Positions 12,460 through 23,844 of a stretch of DNA of 64,000 bases are shown here, one piece after another. The stretch is from Neodontobutis hainanensis. Lineage: Eukaryota; Chordata; Actinopteri; Gobiiformes; Odontobutidae. The notes below the pieces were generated by a model. That model saw only the letters and a list, made by a program, of their open reading frames with translations, was not told the origin of the DNA and made no database searches. A program made the translations under genes and the position numbers. The stretch's first letter is position 1, and every line of letters begins with the position of its first letter. Location: positions 362,501-426,500 of the forward strand of contig JALDNG010000087.1 of NCBI GenBank assembly GCA_024349245.1. The letters are read 5' to 3'.

Positions 12460-15400
12460 AGATTTTTCCGTCCCTGCTAAAAAAAACCCGTCAAAGACGA
12501 AAAATATTACATTAATGCGGCATCTGCTCCCACAACAATACGCACTTATTAACACATGATGCACGTAACACCACCATAAAACTATTACTGCCAGTACAAA
12601 CAACATATGGATACAACTCCACCATCCGTTACCCACAATGCATCTCCAAAAGATGGAGACTGTCAGTCCAAGAGCCGCATTAGAGTTGCAGCGATTGTCC
12701 AGCCTGAAGGCACCGCTCAAAGTTTTCCTTCTGCGTTTGATGTTTTTTTTACAAAGTGCAGATCTGAGGAGAGACCGTGGTCAGGTCCGTCCTGGCTCTG
12801 ACGCACGCTCAGCCGAGAACAAAGCCTGTCGTCTATTATAAAGAATATACACAGCAACCATTACCAAAGCACTGCAGAATAGATAAACTGAAGTATAGAC
12901 AGTTTGGAGCAAAATGGGGAGATCCAGAAACAGGTATCCAGAAACAGAAGGCAAAACTTAAAAATAAAAACTTCAATAAGTGACTATACTAGTCAACAAA
13001 AACATGCAATGTGTCCTTTGTGATACTCTAGGTTTCTCTCTTCGGTCTATGTTTTAGGTCAAGTTCAGTTTAGAGGACTAGAAACTAGGAGGTAGTTCTT
13101 GTTCACACCATTTTAAGTGAAATCTTTTTTCTTTTATTTTTTTCTTTAAAGTATTCCACAGTTACACATCATCAACAGAGGATGCTGATCAACACTATAT
13201 ATACATTTATCTGCGTATTTTATTAGAAAATATCCACTGTCAATGATAGAGAAGCTGGAAGCACAGGAATGTAATTTTACACTTAGTTCCAAAGCGAATG
13301 ACTAATATTGACGCTACAAACCCACATAATCAGCACAGTGATTAAGTCATTAAAATAGTCTTTTACAAGTTAGGCTGGGTAATAAACAGTCATAATGCTA
13401 AAATGAATGCAACAGTAAAATGTTTCTTCTATCCCACTATACATGGTTTGTGGCCAATTCTGCTGCTAGCACTAGAGCAGCCCAAATAATAACCATCATG
13501 ACTCTGTGGACGCTAAAGACAAAAAAAAACATTCAAATAAAAGAGTAATATTACCTCTGTCCCTTGGTTTACCTCAGTGGCAAGAAATGGACCAACAGAC
13601 CTAGCATAGCATCTGTTGGGTGTGCATTTTTGGCATCTTTTAAAAAGGCGTGTGACCTATACAATACCTGCTCTAAAGAGACTTTTTTTTTACCATGAGG
13701 CTAATAACACTGCTACTTTGCTTTTTTTTGTTTTGCGTTAGAAAAGAAAGAGAAATATTTTAAACCTGCCGCCATGTTTCAAAACAATGAATGCATTAAT
13801 ATAGTCAGACTGAGGACAGAGGTTTCAGGTTCAAAGATTTGTGTGTGAAATAGAACTAATATAGAACCTGGTTGTTCCGGTTGTGGTAATAGAGTTAAAT
13901 ATTGTTTAGTATAATACACAAGCCAACAAATCAGCAACAAACACAAAAAAAGTTTAATTCACTTCACTGGTCAGTTGCTCCTTTCAGCTCCTTTAGTGAT
14001 AATGTCATGCCTCTGAGGATCACCTGGTATAATTTAAAACATATACTTTATTCATCCTGCTGAATTTCACTTGTCACAGCAGGAATGAATAAATTAGTTT
14101 ATCGTTTATTGCATACTCTTTCTGTTTTTGTTCCTGTTGAATCATTTACATAGGCTTCAGGAAACACTTCAACAATCTGTCCCAGTTGGGAGTTTTGCAA
14201 AATAAAAAAAGTCAAATTATGGGTTACTTTTGTATAAGATTTATTTATATTGTTAGTGAGGAAGTGCCTGCACAGTGGTGTGAAAACACAAGTAACAGCT
14301 GCAGTCACTGAGGCATAGCCGCTTTCATAAACACTGTTAAGTTCTCTATATTTAATGTTTTTAATTCACTTATGTTTACAGACAAAAGTCCTATTTTCCA
14401 TCATCTACTTCACAACCTGCCCAGAGCTTCCCACGTTGTCAACTCGTACATAATCCATCCCCTGCATGCCTTATCAAAAGCCCCAGACTCAAAGAAATCA
14501 AGTCGAAATGTTCACCGAGCTGAGCAATGTCAGGAATAAACTTCTAGGAATAAACCTCTGGCTTTGTACGTTTTTTAATATATACCTTATATATCTTTTA
14601 ACCTTATTTTTTCTAAGCCATCACGATTCCTGAAGCGGACGACCACAGCAGTGGGAACAAAGTGGCCACGAGCACATCTCTAAAGAGGATTTGCGGAAAA
14701 CAAATGAAGTGGAGCAAGGTCAGCGTCAGTTAAAGACGTGTTACAACTCTGAATTTTAAGCAGAGCAAAGTTGTTTTTTTTCCTCCCGAGACACTAAAAG
14801 AAAGTACTTGTGTTGTCTGAGAGCGGCAGATGGGCTCGGCTTGAAAATGAAACTCTGGGCATAAACGACACCTTCAAACTAATCAGCGTTCAAAATCAAC
14901 ACTGTGATTCTTTCCTGCAGTGTTCCGTTGTGTCGGCTGATAGTTCCGTGGGGAGAACAGGAGGAGTTAGTGCTGTTTATCCACTTTTCCCTCGGGGAAA
15001 ACACAAGAGCGCCGCCTGAAGCTCCACAACACAGCTAAAAGGATGGGCTGAATGTTACATGGTGAGGAGAAACATGGCCGCGAGAAGAGCGTCAGACATC
15101 TTATCCCCCGAAGGCCGACTAACCTCAGCATGACTGCACTTGGTTTAATCCTGTTAGCCAGACTTTCATTAAAGAGGGCAAATACACTTTCCTGGTTCTA
15201 TATTATGATTTTGTGTAGAAAAGCTTTGCAGAGATTAACAATAAAAATATAGATGGAGCCAAAATGTGTCCATATTAGAGTTGAACCATATCAGGAAAAG
15301 CTGAGTTAAAAGTTAAAAGAGCTAAATGAAAGAAATGGATCTAAAATAGTTTCCAACAGTCATTTACATCCACAGTATACATACAGTATTAAACAGTGAA

Positions 15401-18215
15401 ATACTTTTGTCATTTTGCAAAAGTAAAAACCCGTGAAGCCAAAATGGCAGTTAAGAACTTGATATTTATGGAAGGTATAACCATTAAGTCAACGGTGCGA
15501 ACATAAACTTACTGTAAAATTACTGTCAATTGAACAGAGTTTTTTTTAACGGAGTACCTTCATCCACGTCTTTATTTTGTCTTATTCTTTGTCAGTCCTT
15601 TGCTTAAATACTTTCTTCTTTAAAAACACACATTTACTTTTAGCAGTTCCCTTTAGGAAGAGACTGAATAGCTTTTCTATGACTTGTCTTCTGGTTATCA
15701 GGCAACTTGATTTAACAAAAGCCAAGCATTTGTAGGTTATCCCCAGCAGCAACAGTAACAACACTTAAGACATGTGTTCAAGTGGTAGAAAGGTGCCCCA
15801 GGTGTGAGTGTGTGTGAACGGGGCATCATGTGCTTTGGGTTTCCAAGAAGGGTGCAAAAAAAATGGCTGTATAAATGCACCCCATACGATGCTGAGAAAA
15901 ACCTGCTTCACTGAAGGTGGCTCCTGTTTGTAGTGATGAAACCAAAATTTCAGAATTTGGTAACAATAGCAGGGAAAATCCACGGTTCTCAGCACCACTT
16001 TCTTTAGATTAATTATCTATTTAAAATTGTGTTTCAAGTTTTCCCACAAACAATAGAAATATGTAAATAAAATGGGTTTATACTTTTATTTAATCCAAAC
16101 TGTGTTTATATTTCATTTTAAAAGACTTTTAATTCTGATAAAGTTATCAAACCTCATCATATGAGAGATGAGCTCAAATTAACTAGCACTAAGACCCAGC
16201 AAAGCTGCTCTCTCTGTCGGACAGTAAAAAACAAAACGAGATGCACAAAAGTATAAAAAGCAAGCAACTTGTTAGCGCTGCAGTCTGTGCTACTCCCAGA
16301 CTCAGCTCCACTGCAAAATACACTTTAGCTCATTGCTAACAACAAGCAGCAATTTTAATGTGGTAAAATAAAATTCGTCCTGAGGACCAACTGTGCACCT
16401 TTTGGATAGCGCGTTGAGAATTGGGTTGACCGGATGCTCAGTACCCGTATGTTTTCATTTTTTAGTACCGACTTGATACCGAAGTACCAGGACCTTAGAC
16501 AACACTATCTTGTCGGTTTAGCCTTAATTACTCATCACTGAATAGCGTTTCCATCAGTCATACCGATACTTATGTCTGTCAGTCCTGAGGCAGATGGAGC
16601 ATGTGCAGAACCCAGAGGCCTCTCCAAAACACCTGCACCTCTTGCCACAACCATCACTAGATTGTTTGAGACCCTTTCTTTGTTCCACTTCTCAAAATAA
16701 AAAAGCACTGAGAGCACTTTGGCAAAATACATCATGGGAGCGGAGAAGAGAAAGTAACACGAGATTGACGGGAAGAGTGTGTGGAAGTGTTTATCAGAGC
16801 ATGAAAACAAATGAAGCCAAACAAAAACATGATTAATTAAAGAAACTCTGAAGTCATTTTTTAAAGATCCTTTAGGTTTTTAAACTACGCTGTGTGTGCT
16901 TTTTGTTTATGTAAGTTAAGCTAATTGTTCATTTTAAAAACTTTACACAAGCAAGTTTATTCCAAAATTTGCAAGTGGCTCGAGTTAGCGGTTTATGCCT
17001 CATGAGGCCTCCACATCAAAACTGTGATTACAGCATCTATATGTTTAGCAAAAACAACATTGCCTAATAAATGACAAAAAACGTAGCTACATATGTCGTA
17101 CTGTTCCAGAAGCATGAGAGACTTCACAGCAAAGAACTTAGAAAAAAGAAGAAATAAAGAAATGAAATAAATAAAACCAAAACAATTTACTTGTCCACAT
17201 GTATTACAGTTAAGAAGAAAAAAAATGGTGTGTTTTGAGTGGACTTTTGAAAGAGGTTATTGTTGGTGCTTTTTACTGTGGAAGGGAGTTCCATTTAGTA
17301 TTTATTATTTTAGTATTCAGTGGTTTAATATATACTCATATTTAATCTTAAAATCTATGTCTAGATGGTTAATTGCTGATTTTGTGGGATAATTAAGTCA
17401 TTGGTTTAAGTTAAAGCTATTGTGCTAACATACATAAAGCTTGCTCCCTTCTATCAATTGTGCGCACACTTCTTGGTTTGATGAAGTCATTTGTGGATCT
17501 ATATAGGGTCAATAATTATTCAAAAGCTGACTTTGGTCCATTTCTCATTTTGCTGCAGCCTTGATAATAGAAATGTGGTTGTACTCATTTAAACTACAGC
17601 CCTGGATGTGTTTTGGAAACATAACTGACACCATGCCGACACAACTGGGACCTTTTATCTTTTAATGAGCAGGAGGCAGGAACAGAAGGGATAGAACCCT
17701 TTTTGCCCTGAAGCAGCAGCAGCGGACGAATAAAACAACACAAAGTACAGGGACTTTTCAGAAGATGACTTGAAAATTTAACGTAGAGCTTAAGTTTGTT
17801 TAGAGGCACTTTTAAATTAACCACAGTGCCCCCCCTGTGTTAGCTCATATGGGCTTTGATTGGGTTCAGAAGTAAACTGAAATGTAAATGTCCTGAATGT
17901 TGCCTCAGGAGAATGTACAGTCTATATTCATCCCTCCATGCATATTACTAAAGAATCCAGAAAAACGGACCAAAATAAAAGCTTACACTAGTCTATATAA
18001 ATATTCCACACAATATTTTGGCAATGACGCACAAGATGAGGAACAAAAATTGGTATCTTGTTTATATTGGGAAGATGCCTTGTACGTCAAATGACTAACT
18101 TTAGTAGACAGCTTCTTCAACATTTTAAAATATGTAATATAATATTCTACTAAGGCTGGGGTCCAAAAAGCAAACACACCTTGTTCCTCTTTCGGTATTA
18201 AAAGAGAGGACCTAC
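12460..18215. other. Probable intron sequence, no supported exon
   Basis: On the minus strand this directly follows the donor of the 18.3 kb candidate exon. The 14630-15110 stretch is relatively GC-rich. The 16400-16830 stretch holds phrases such as AGTACCGACTTGATACCGAAGTACC that recall hAT subterminal sequence. No exon or complete element was established. Confidence 0.35.
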
Positions 18216-18311
18216 CTGTTTGTCCTTGTCCTTTGCCTTGCCGCTACCCGACATCCGCGACGTGGTGACATCACGGGGGATGACAGAGATCTGGTGCAGT
18301 GGCATGTTCAT
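18216..18311 (-). CDS. Candidate first coding exon, unidentified minus-strand gene (partial)
   Basis: On the minus strand an ATG at 18311 opens a 32-codon frame beginning MNMPLHQISV and ending SGSGKAKDKDKQ, followed directly by a consensus splice donor (CAG|GTAGGT, intron starting at 18215), so the exon ends in phase 0. An in-frame TGA lies nine codons upstream with no other in-frame ATG between, which supports this start. A second in-frame Met (codon 3) and a third (codon 20) could also serve. The C-terminal part is Gly/Ser then alternating Lys/Asp, which looks like an unstructured hydrophilic N-terminus. The rest of the gene must lie leftward or beyond the window; I found no further exon with confidence. 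The peptide looks like a genuine conserved N-terminus, but I cannot name the family. A non-coding chance frame is possible, though the coincidence of stop, ATG and donor argues against it. Confidence 0.6.
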
Positions 18312-18480
18312 CCCAGCGGATCCGACCGGGAGCGCTCACACTTACACTTTCTGTCTCGTTGTCAGAGCAATGGGCATGTTGGGCCAAACTGCTACGCTCT
18401 GGTCCACTGCTTCCTGAGGAGGGGACACAGAGGTCACACAGGGGTCACATTGGCGGGTCATACAGAGGCTGCCAATGGTT
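18312..18480 (-). promoter_or_regulatory. Putative 5' UTR and proximal promoter of the 18.3 kb exon
   Basis: This is the sequence immediately upstream (minus strand) of the proposed start at 18311. It is richer in CpG and GC than its surroundings and holds short motifs such as GAGCGCTC and an in-frame TGA. No clear TATA box is visible. A CRE-like TGATGTCA (TGACATCA on the plus strand, about 18265-18272) lies inside the exon rather than upstream. The promoter assignment is inferred from position only. A Tc1 element begins about 290 bases further upstream. Confidence 0.3.
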
Positions 18481-18770
18481 CATCAATAGAAAAGAGTTGT
18501 ATTTGCATTTTATTGACTACTATCATGACAACAACCATTTGGGTTTAGTTTTGTCAGGTAAGGTCTGTCCGCTGGCTGGAGTCTTTCTGATTGGTTGACT
18601 AATGTGCACCCAAACTGTGTATATTGCACTTATTTTGATATTTCTATGCTATATTATATATATTATATATTCTATTCTATTTGGGATAGCAACTGTAAAT
18701 GGGACACAAAAAGTGATAATACAGATGAATTAATTTAGTATTGTTTCACAAGTGGCCATTGAATAACCAT

Positions 18771-19320
18771 TGCTACATACATCTAAGCAAATTGGTAAGA
18801 GCCTCCCATTGAATATTTACTGCATGGATGATTATGCCTGAGCTGGCAACAAACGTGTTTTGCTGATGCAGTGAGTCTGGAGAAGACTTTGCACAGTGGT
18901 CAATTCTCCCATTATCAATCCAAGCTCTTGAAAAACATTTCATGTAACAATATTTATTCCCGTCCTGAGTTGCATGAATTCTTTACCAAGATGGGAGAGT
19001 CGACTGCAGCACAAAGCCTTCTCCAGCACATCCCAACAATTCTCAATGGGGTTAAAGTCTGGAATTTGTGGTGGCCAATCCATGTGAGAAAATGATGTGT
19101 CATGTTCCCTGAACCACTCTTTCACAAGCTGAGCCCGATAAAACAGATGAACATCTTTTCCACAACCACAGGATGTGTCTTCCACACGGTGGTTTGAGAA
19201 ATGAGAAACTACTCACTGCATCTGCAACACATTTGTTGCCAGCCGAAGTGTAATCATCCATGTAGTAAATAGTCAATGGGGAGGCTTATGCCAATCTGCT
19301 TGGTTAAATCTATGTGTAGC
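18771..19320 (-). mobile_element. Tc1/mariner-like element with long inverted repeats, internally deleted
   Basis: The arm at 18771-18876 and the arm at 19211-19320 are diverged inverted repeats of each other. Matching blocks include ACTCACTGCATC, TTTGTTGCCAGC, TAATCATCCATG and TCAATGGG. Between them the minus strand encodes the C-terminal part of a Tc1 transposase. Long terminal inverted repeats enclosing a minus-strand transposase are a known Tc1 arrangement in fish. The whole element is only about 550 bp, so about two thirds of the transposase gene is missing. The expected TA duplications cannot be placed because the outer ends are degraded. Confidence 0.75.
18940..19185 (-). pseudogene. 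Tc1/mariner transposase C-terminal fragment
   Basis: The minus-strand frame reads AQLVKEWFREHDTSFSHMDW, then PPQIPDFNPIENCWDVLEKAL. The last part is the hallmark D-x-NPIE-x-LWDVLE block holding the third catalytic acidic residue (E48 of the frame). The preceding QDNAPCH block with the second catalytic Asp has decayed to unrelated sequence (CGCGKDVHLFY), and the DNA-binding N-terminus is missing. It lies between the two inverted arms of the element and is clearly inactive. Confidence 0.8.
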
Positions 19321-19934
19321 TACATCTTTTTAGGGTTGCAAAAGCAATATTAGCAGTTTTCATGAGATCCTTCCACAAGTACTCGTTAAATAAATACTCG
19401 GCCACTGAAGCCTCAAAAGTAACTGTATTTTTTCTCATCAATTTGTCTGTGCAAGTTAAAAACACAAAGTTACACACTTTATAAAAAACTTAACTGAAAA
19501 ATGGTTGGCGCGATCACTGCGGCTAACAACCAGGTAGCGGCAAAAAATGATCTCCTTTTAAGGTATATGAGAAGAGGAGAAAAACGGCTCAATAAAACGA
19601 GCAAAATAAAACCAGAGTGTCACGATGGATGGGTCTGAAGACACAGAAAGGGCGTCCAACTGACACATCCATCGCTAGATTTCTGCAGGACACGTAATTT
19701 TTTTTAATTGTTTGATGAAAATATTTTATTTTCAGGAGATACAAAGATACAAACGTGTATTCTGACACAGTAAAGCAACAGGCAGTTTGGTAATGCCATG
19801 TTAATTTTTTTATTTTCATAACGGACAGTGTGTGTTCTAATGTGTGTGACGGAGTACTTCCGGGGAGGAGAATTCTTTTACCTGCACTGCCCAGTGTGGC
19901 TCTTTGTGTTCATGTTTTACAGTATATGTTTTTT

Positions 19935-19936
<2 letters not shown>

Positions 19937-19981
<45 letters not shown>
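19937..19981 (+). repeat. (TG)n microsatellite, about 22 units
   Basis: Uninterrupted TG repeat between TTTTTTAT and TTCAGCAG. Confidence 0.95.
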
Positions 19982-19982
<1 letters not shown>

Positions 19983-20481
19983 CAGCAGTTGTTAGCACTG
20001 CTTATGTGACTGGTTCATAGGTTGAAAATTGAAATAGACTACTATGTATTCTCTTAATTTTTACTCTGGATTAATATACAGTATGTCAGGAGTTGAATTA
20101 AAAGCTACTCAAATGTTGAAGAAAGTTTAAAGTATCTCGACTATCATCTTGACACGTTCCTCACCTTTCCAATGACAAACAGATGTAACAAACACAGTCC
20201 TTGGAAGAGCTATTCAGTGTTTTCTTTGTTGTTACTCAGAATAAATACCTGCTCACTGCCTCAGTGTTGTGCAAGAGTCTGCAGTTTGTTGCAGAGCTCC
20301 ACGCTAATGGCAAGTTTCAGAGTATTTTCTGTGAAAGTTGCAGCTGACAATGACACTTTGATAGCTATGGGCTGGAACTACCTAATTATCCGAGGCTGTG
20401 CCAAAAGTAAACTGAGACAAAAGGCACAATGACGGGATCAGTTGCTTCCTGCTTTAAGACCAGTTTTATTATGTACAAATA

Positions 20482-20654
20482 CAGTTGTGCTCATAAGTTT
20501 ACATACCCTGGCAGAATTTGTGATTGTTTTTCAGAGAATATGAATGATTACACAAAAACCTTTTCTGTGTTTAATATTTTTAAATCATAATGACAACAGA
20601 CACTACCCAAATGACCTGATCACAAGTTACCCTGGTGATTTTGGCCTGATAACA
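20482..20654 (+). mobile_element. Tc1-like terminal fragment with intact left end
   Basis: Immediately after a TA dinucleotide (20480-20481) the sequence CAGTTGTGCTCATAAGTTTACATACCC begins, which is the left end of the same Tc1-like family as at 8991 and 48996. It continues through TTTTTCAGAGAATATGAATG and AAATCATAATGACAACAGA to TTTTGGCCTGATAACA, then switches abruptly to a SINE-related repeat. The rest of the element is missing. Confidence 0.75.
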
Positions 20655-20830
20655 TTTACATTTTACATTTATTCATTTAGCTGACGCTTTTATCCAAAGC
20701 GACTTACATTGTTCTACAGTAATTACCAGTGTTACAGTCACTGGAGGCAAGGTGGGTTAAGTGTCTTGCCCAAGGACACAACGTCAGTATGAACTGTGGG
20801 GAGAGTGGGAATCGAACCACCTACCTTACT
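20655..20830 (-). repeat. SINE-related body joined to a dispersed teleost repeat
   Basis: The left half (ACATTTATTCATTTAGCTGACG, then CTTTTATCCAAAGCGACTTA) is a very common teleost interspersed motif. The right half, read on the minus strand, starts with a perfect RNA polymerase III B-box-like GGTTCGATTCC (20818-20828) and continues CCACTCTCCCCACAGTTCAT, then GTCCTTGGGCAAGACACTTA. The same body occurs on the plus strand at 41290-41370. The tRNA-like head with the A box is missing here. Confidence 0.65.
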
Positions 20831-21081
20831 ACTATACTGGAGGAAAATTTGCTCTCGTCAAAATTGAGTTTTCAATACATTGCATGTATTTGTTTGTCTT
20901 GGAAATACTCAAGGCCACACAACTGCATTATTTTTTTTATTTTTAACACTCCTGCAGGTTTAGGTTTTAAATGTATATTAAAAGTCAGAAAAATGCATTC
21001 TGCTTTTACATTTTAAATGTGAACTTAGACCCATTTGGACAGATTTTTTTCATAGACACTATGTTCCTGCAGGGCTACCGT

Positions 21082-21337
21082 TAGGGATGGGTACCGAAAC
21101 CCAGTATTAAATTGGCCCTGGGGCAAAATTATGAAAGACCGTAGTATCAGTAAGATCTGACGCTATCGGTTCTGCTTTCGATACTGGAGGGGAAAAAATG
21201 TATGTACTATGTATTTTTGCTTAATGTTATTGTGCACATTTTATCTTTCCGAACATTTCTAATTTGCGATATTATTAAGACGTTTGTATGTGAGATCTGC
21301 GAGATCTCTCATGCGCGCCGCGGAGGCTGTCTGTCAG

Positions 21338-21394
<57 letters not shown>

Positions 21395-21596
21395 TGTGGT
21401 CAGGCACACGAACAACAGTACGAAAACTCAGGCTTAATTCAATGAGTGACGATGACAACTCCTCCTAAAACAAAGACAAGCCCAAAACACACACACAACA
21501 CAAAGTACCGATAAGAATACCGTTAAGGTACCGGACTGTTAAGCAGTATCGATAGGAGTAGTAATACCGTTAAAACCTTAACGATACCCATCCCTA
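21082..21596. mobile_element. Complete non-autonomous hAT-type element (MITE), 515 bp
   Basis: The element starts TAGGGATGGGTACCG and ends CGATACCCATCCCTA. The outermost 12 bases are perfect inverted repeats (TAGGGATGGGTA). It is flanked by an exact 8-bp duplication GCTACCGT at 21074-21081 and 21597-21604, the target-site length typical of hAT transposases. The interior has repeated ACCGTTAA and GTACCGG-like subterminal motifs and a (CA)26 microsatellite but no transposase coding. It would have been mobilised in trans by a related hAT transposase. Confidence 0.85.
21339..21391 (+). repeat. (CA)n microsatellite, about 26 units
   Basis: Uninterrupted CA repeat inside the 515-bp hAT-type element, so it is younger than or carried by that insertion. 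Confidence 0.95.
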
Positions 21597-21965
21597 GCTA
21601 CCGTAGGTGCTGACATGGTCTAGCAAAAATACATTTTGAAGTGTGGTGTGGCACTAGCTGCTAAAAAAATATTGTGGTGGCCAAGTCTTTTGTTTTTCTA
21701 CAGAAAGCACCATTAATTCAAAACAGCTCATGAGCTTATTCAGCCTTAATTCTGCCTTGCCCTGTCATGGTCATAACACAAAAGGTCTTGGTCTAGTCTC
21801 TGACCTTGTGTAGTCTTGACTTAGACTGGCCAGCTACACCCATTCACTTCAGGAAGTTAAATCTTTCTGAATCCCTTCCCTTCACAGCCTTTTCTCCTCA
21901 GCAGAAATCCTCGCAGACCAATCACAACTGAAACAGCTTTATGCATCGATTGGTTGTATGTCTAC

Positions 21966-23844
21966 TAGAGCTGCACGATATTGGAAAAATATTACATCGC
22001 AATATTTTTTTTTCCGACGATATATATTGCGATATTGAGATCCATAAATCAAGGCTAAAGTCAATCATTACAATTCCATGATAACGTGCAGCGTCCCGGT
22101 CCCAGGACGTTAACACATTTCCAGAACAAAACAGTGTTAGTGCCAGCTCCTCTGTCGTGCAAACCCAAAAATGTATACATCAAGTTAAAGCTTAAAGTCT
22201 CATCTTTCAGACGATATAAACCATTTTTAGACATTACAACCACAGCGCTGACACCAAAGCCAGTTTTACAGGTTTGGATTTGTCTTACCTTGAGGCCTCT
22301 CTTGGACTCGAACAGCAAAAAATCCCCTTAAGCTTTTGTGGTCTTAAAGATCCAGTAAAATAATTAGGTCCAAAAGACATGTTAGTGATTCAAAGGCTTA
22401 AAACTGCCAAAAAGTATTCCCAACACTGCAACACTTTTTGTTGTTTCTTTCGTAAATAAAAAGCATAATTCCTTTTCGACCGCCGAAAAAAAGCTAATAA
22501 AATGCTAACAGAAAGTGTTAACATTAGATTGACACCTTGTTTGGCCAATTCAAAAGAGTTTTGGTTAGCTTTTGACCAATGGCAATACTTGGAACTCGAC
22601 AGACGGCTGAACGACTACGCCCCACTTTAACGGCTTAAGATTCGGCTAGAAGCGTCACTGAGCGTCATCAATACCATAAATGGATATCCAATGAGCTACA
22701 GTTTACGGCAATACCAAAAAATTTTTTCAACTTTTTTTTCTAAATTCAGAGTCTGGGGTTCTGCGTAAGGTAGAAGAGGAGGTATAACAGTAACTTGTAA
22801 AAGCAACATTACGAAAATAAAGAATAACTACAACTTCTAATATACCTTAACTAGTAAAACATATGAAAATGGATCTGAGAAATATACACATAGACTGTAG
22901 GTGTTTGGTTGCAGAAGCTTCATCTGTTTTTATCCAAATTGCATAGTTAGTAGTTTTTGTGTGGGACTTTTCATAAAGCACAGTACACAGCCATCACTTT
23001 CATTACGAACGCTGCTTTGATTAGCGCATTTGCACTGACTGTGTTTACCCCCTCCTGTTCCCTCCTCTACTGGGTAAAGAGTCAGGAACAACACGTATTT
23101 GTCCCAAACAGCTGGCCGCATTATTCACAAACTCCTTGTCACTACCGTGGACATGGCGAGTACGCCCGCCCCGGCTTCTTTCACCTGTGCTAAAGGTAAA
23201 GTTGCAGGTGCTAAAGATAAAGTAGCAGGTGCTACGCGCATATGGCTTCGCTGCCTTCACTTTGTCATCACTACCGCGGCCAGAGCGACTAGTTTCCTCC
23301 CATTTCTTTCACGAATGTTGGGCAAAGTGTGGGCTAAACAGCGTGTGCTTTATGTAGCTACAGAGAGAGGCACGAGCAGCGCTGCCGCTGTCCAAGTTAC
23401 ACACGCACTCTCACTTTTACTGGGCTGAAAAGACGCCAAAGGTAGATGTTCTCCATCAAAATTAGAGTCAGCATTACTAATGCCAAAGCTTCGTCACAGG
23501 TGTGTTTTTTATTTGTCATTTTCGCGTTTACCAGCTCGCGTGTAGAGAATGAGGCTTACACTCGCCCATTCAGTCTTGAAGTCTTCTTCCACAAATTTTT
23601 TTAATGGCAACCCATGGTAATAGTGGACTAGAAACAAAGTACAGAATGTCTGACATCTGGTAATTTAGCACATAAACCGGAAGTAGCGGCTGTTTTTTCC
23701 GGTTAAGTTTCTTGTCGCAATTTTGCGCTTAAAGGATTAATGCACCATGGACTACTACCCTTCACATCGCTGTTCCGACAATGTGACTATCGCTCACGCA
23801 CACGTCGCAATATCGATGTAAAAACAGAATATCGTTCAGCCCTA
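21966..23844. mobile_element. Complete non-autonomous hAT-type element, 1,879 bp
   Basis: The left end TAGAGCTGCACGATATT and the reverse complement of the right end (TAGGGCTGAACGATATT) match at 15 of 17 positions. An exact 8-bp duplication ATGTCTAC flanks the element (21958-21965 and 23845-23852). Subterminal ATATTGCGATAT motifs sit close to the left end and CGCAATATCGAT close to the right end, as in fish hAT elements whose ends read 'gggctgcacgatat'. The interior contains only short ORFs (the longest is 109 codons, plus strand, at 23099-23428), none resembling a transposase. Its middle (23100-23420) is CpG-richer than the surroundings and may be captured sequence. Confidence 0.85.

Noticed and set aside
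16400..16830. Possible third hAT element (AGTACCGACTTGATACCGAAGTACC)
   Set aside because: Subterminal-like phrases are present, but no paired ends or 8-bp duplication were found.
18294..18598. Two plus-strand ORFs of 84 and 99 codons
   Set aside because: They are shadows over the minus-strand exon and its upstream GC-rich sequence.
20818..20828. Possible tRNA gene from the B-box-like GGTTCGATTCC
   Set aside because: There is no A box, acceptor stem or cloverleaf. It is the SINE body.
21202..21468. 88-codon plus ORF with Thr/His run
   Set aside because: It spans the (CA)26 tract inside the hAT-type element and is a by-product of the repeat.
23099..23428. 109-codon plus ORF inside the 1.9-kb hAT-type element
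   Set aside because: No transposase or other motif is visible. The openness fits the local GC-rich composition, so it is not called as a gene.
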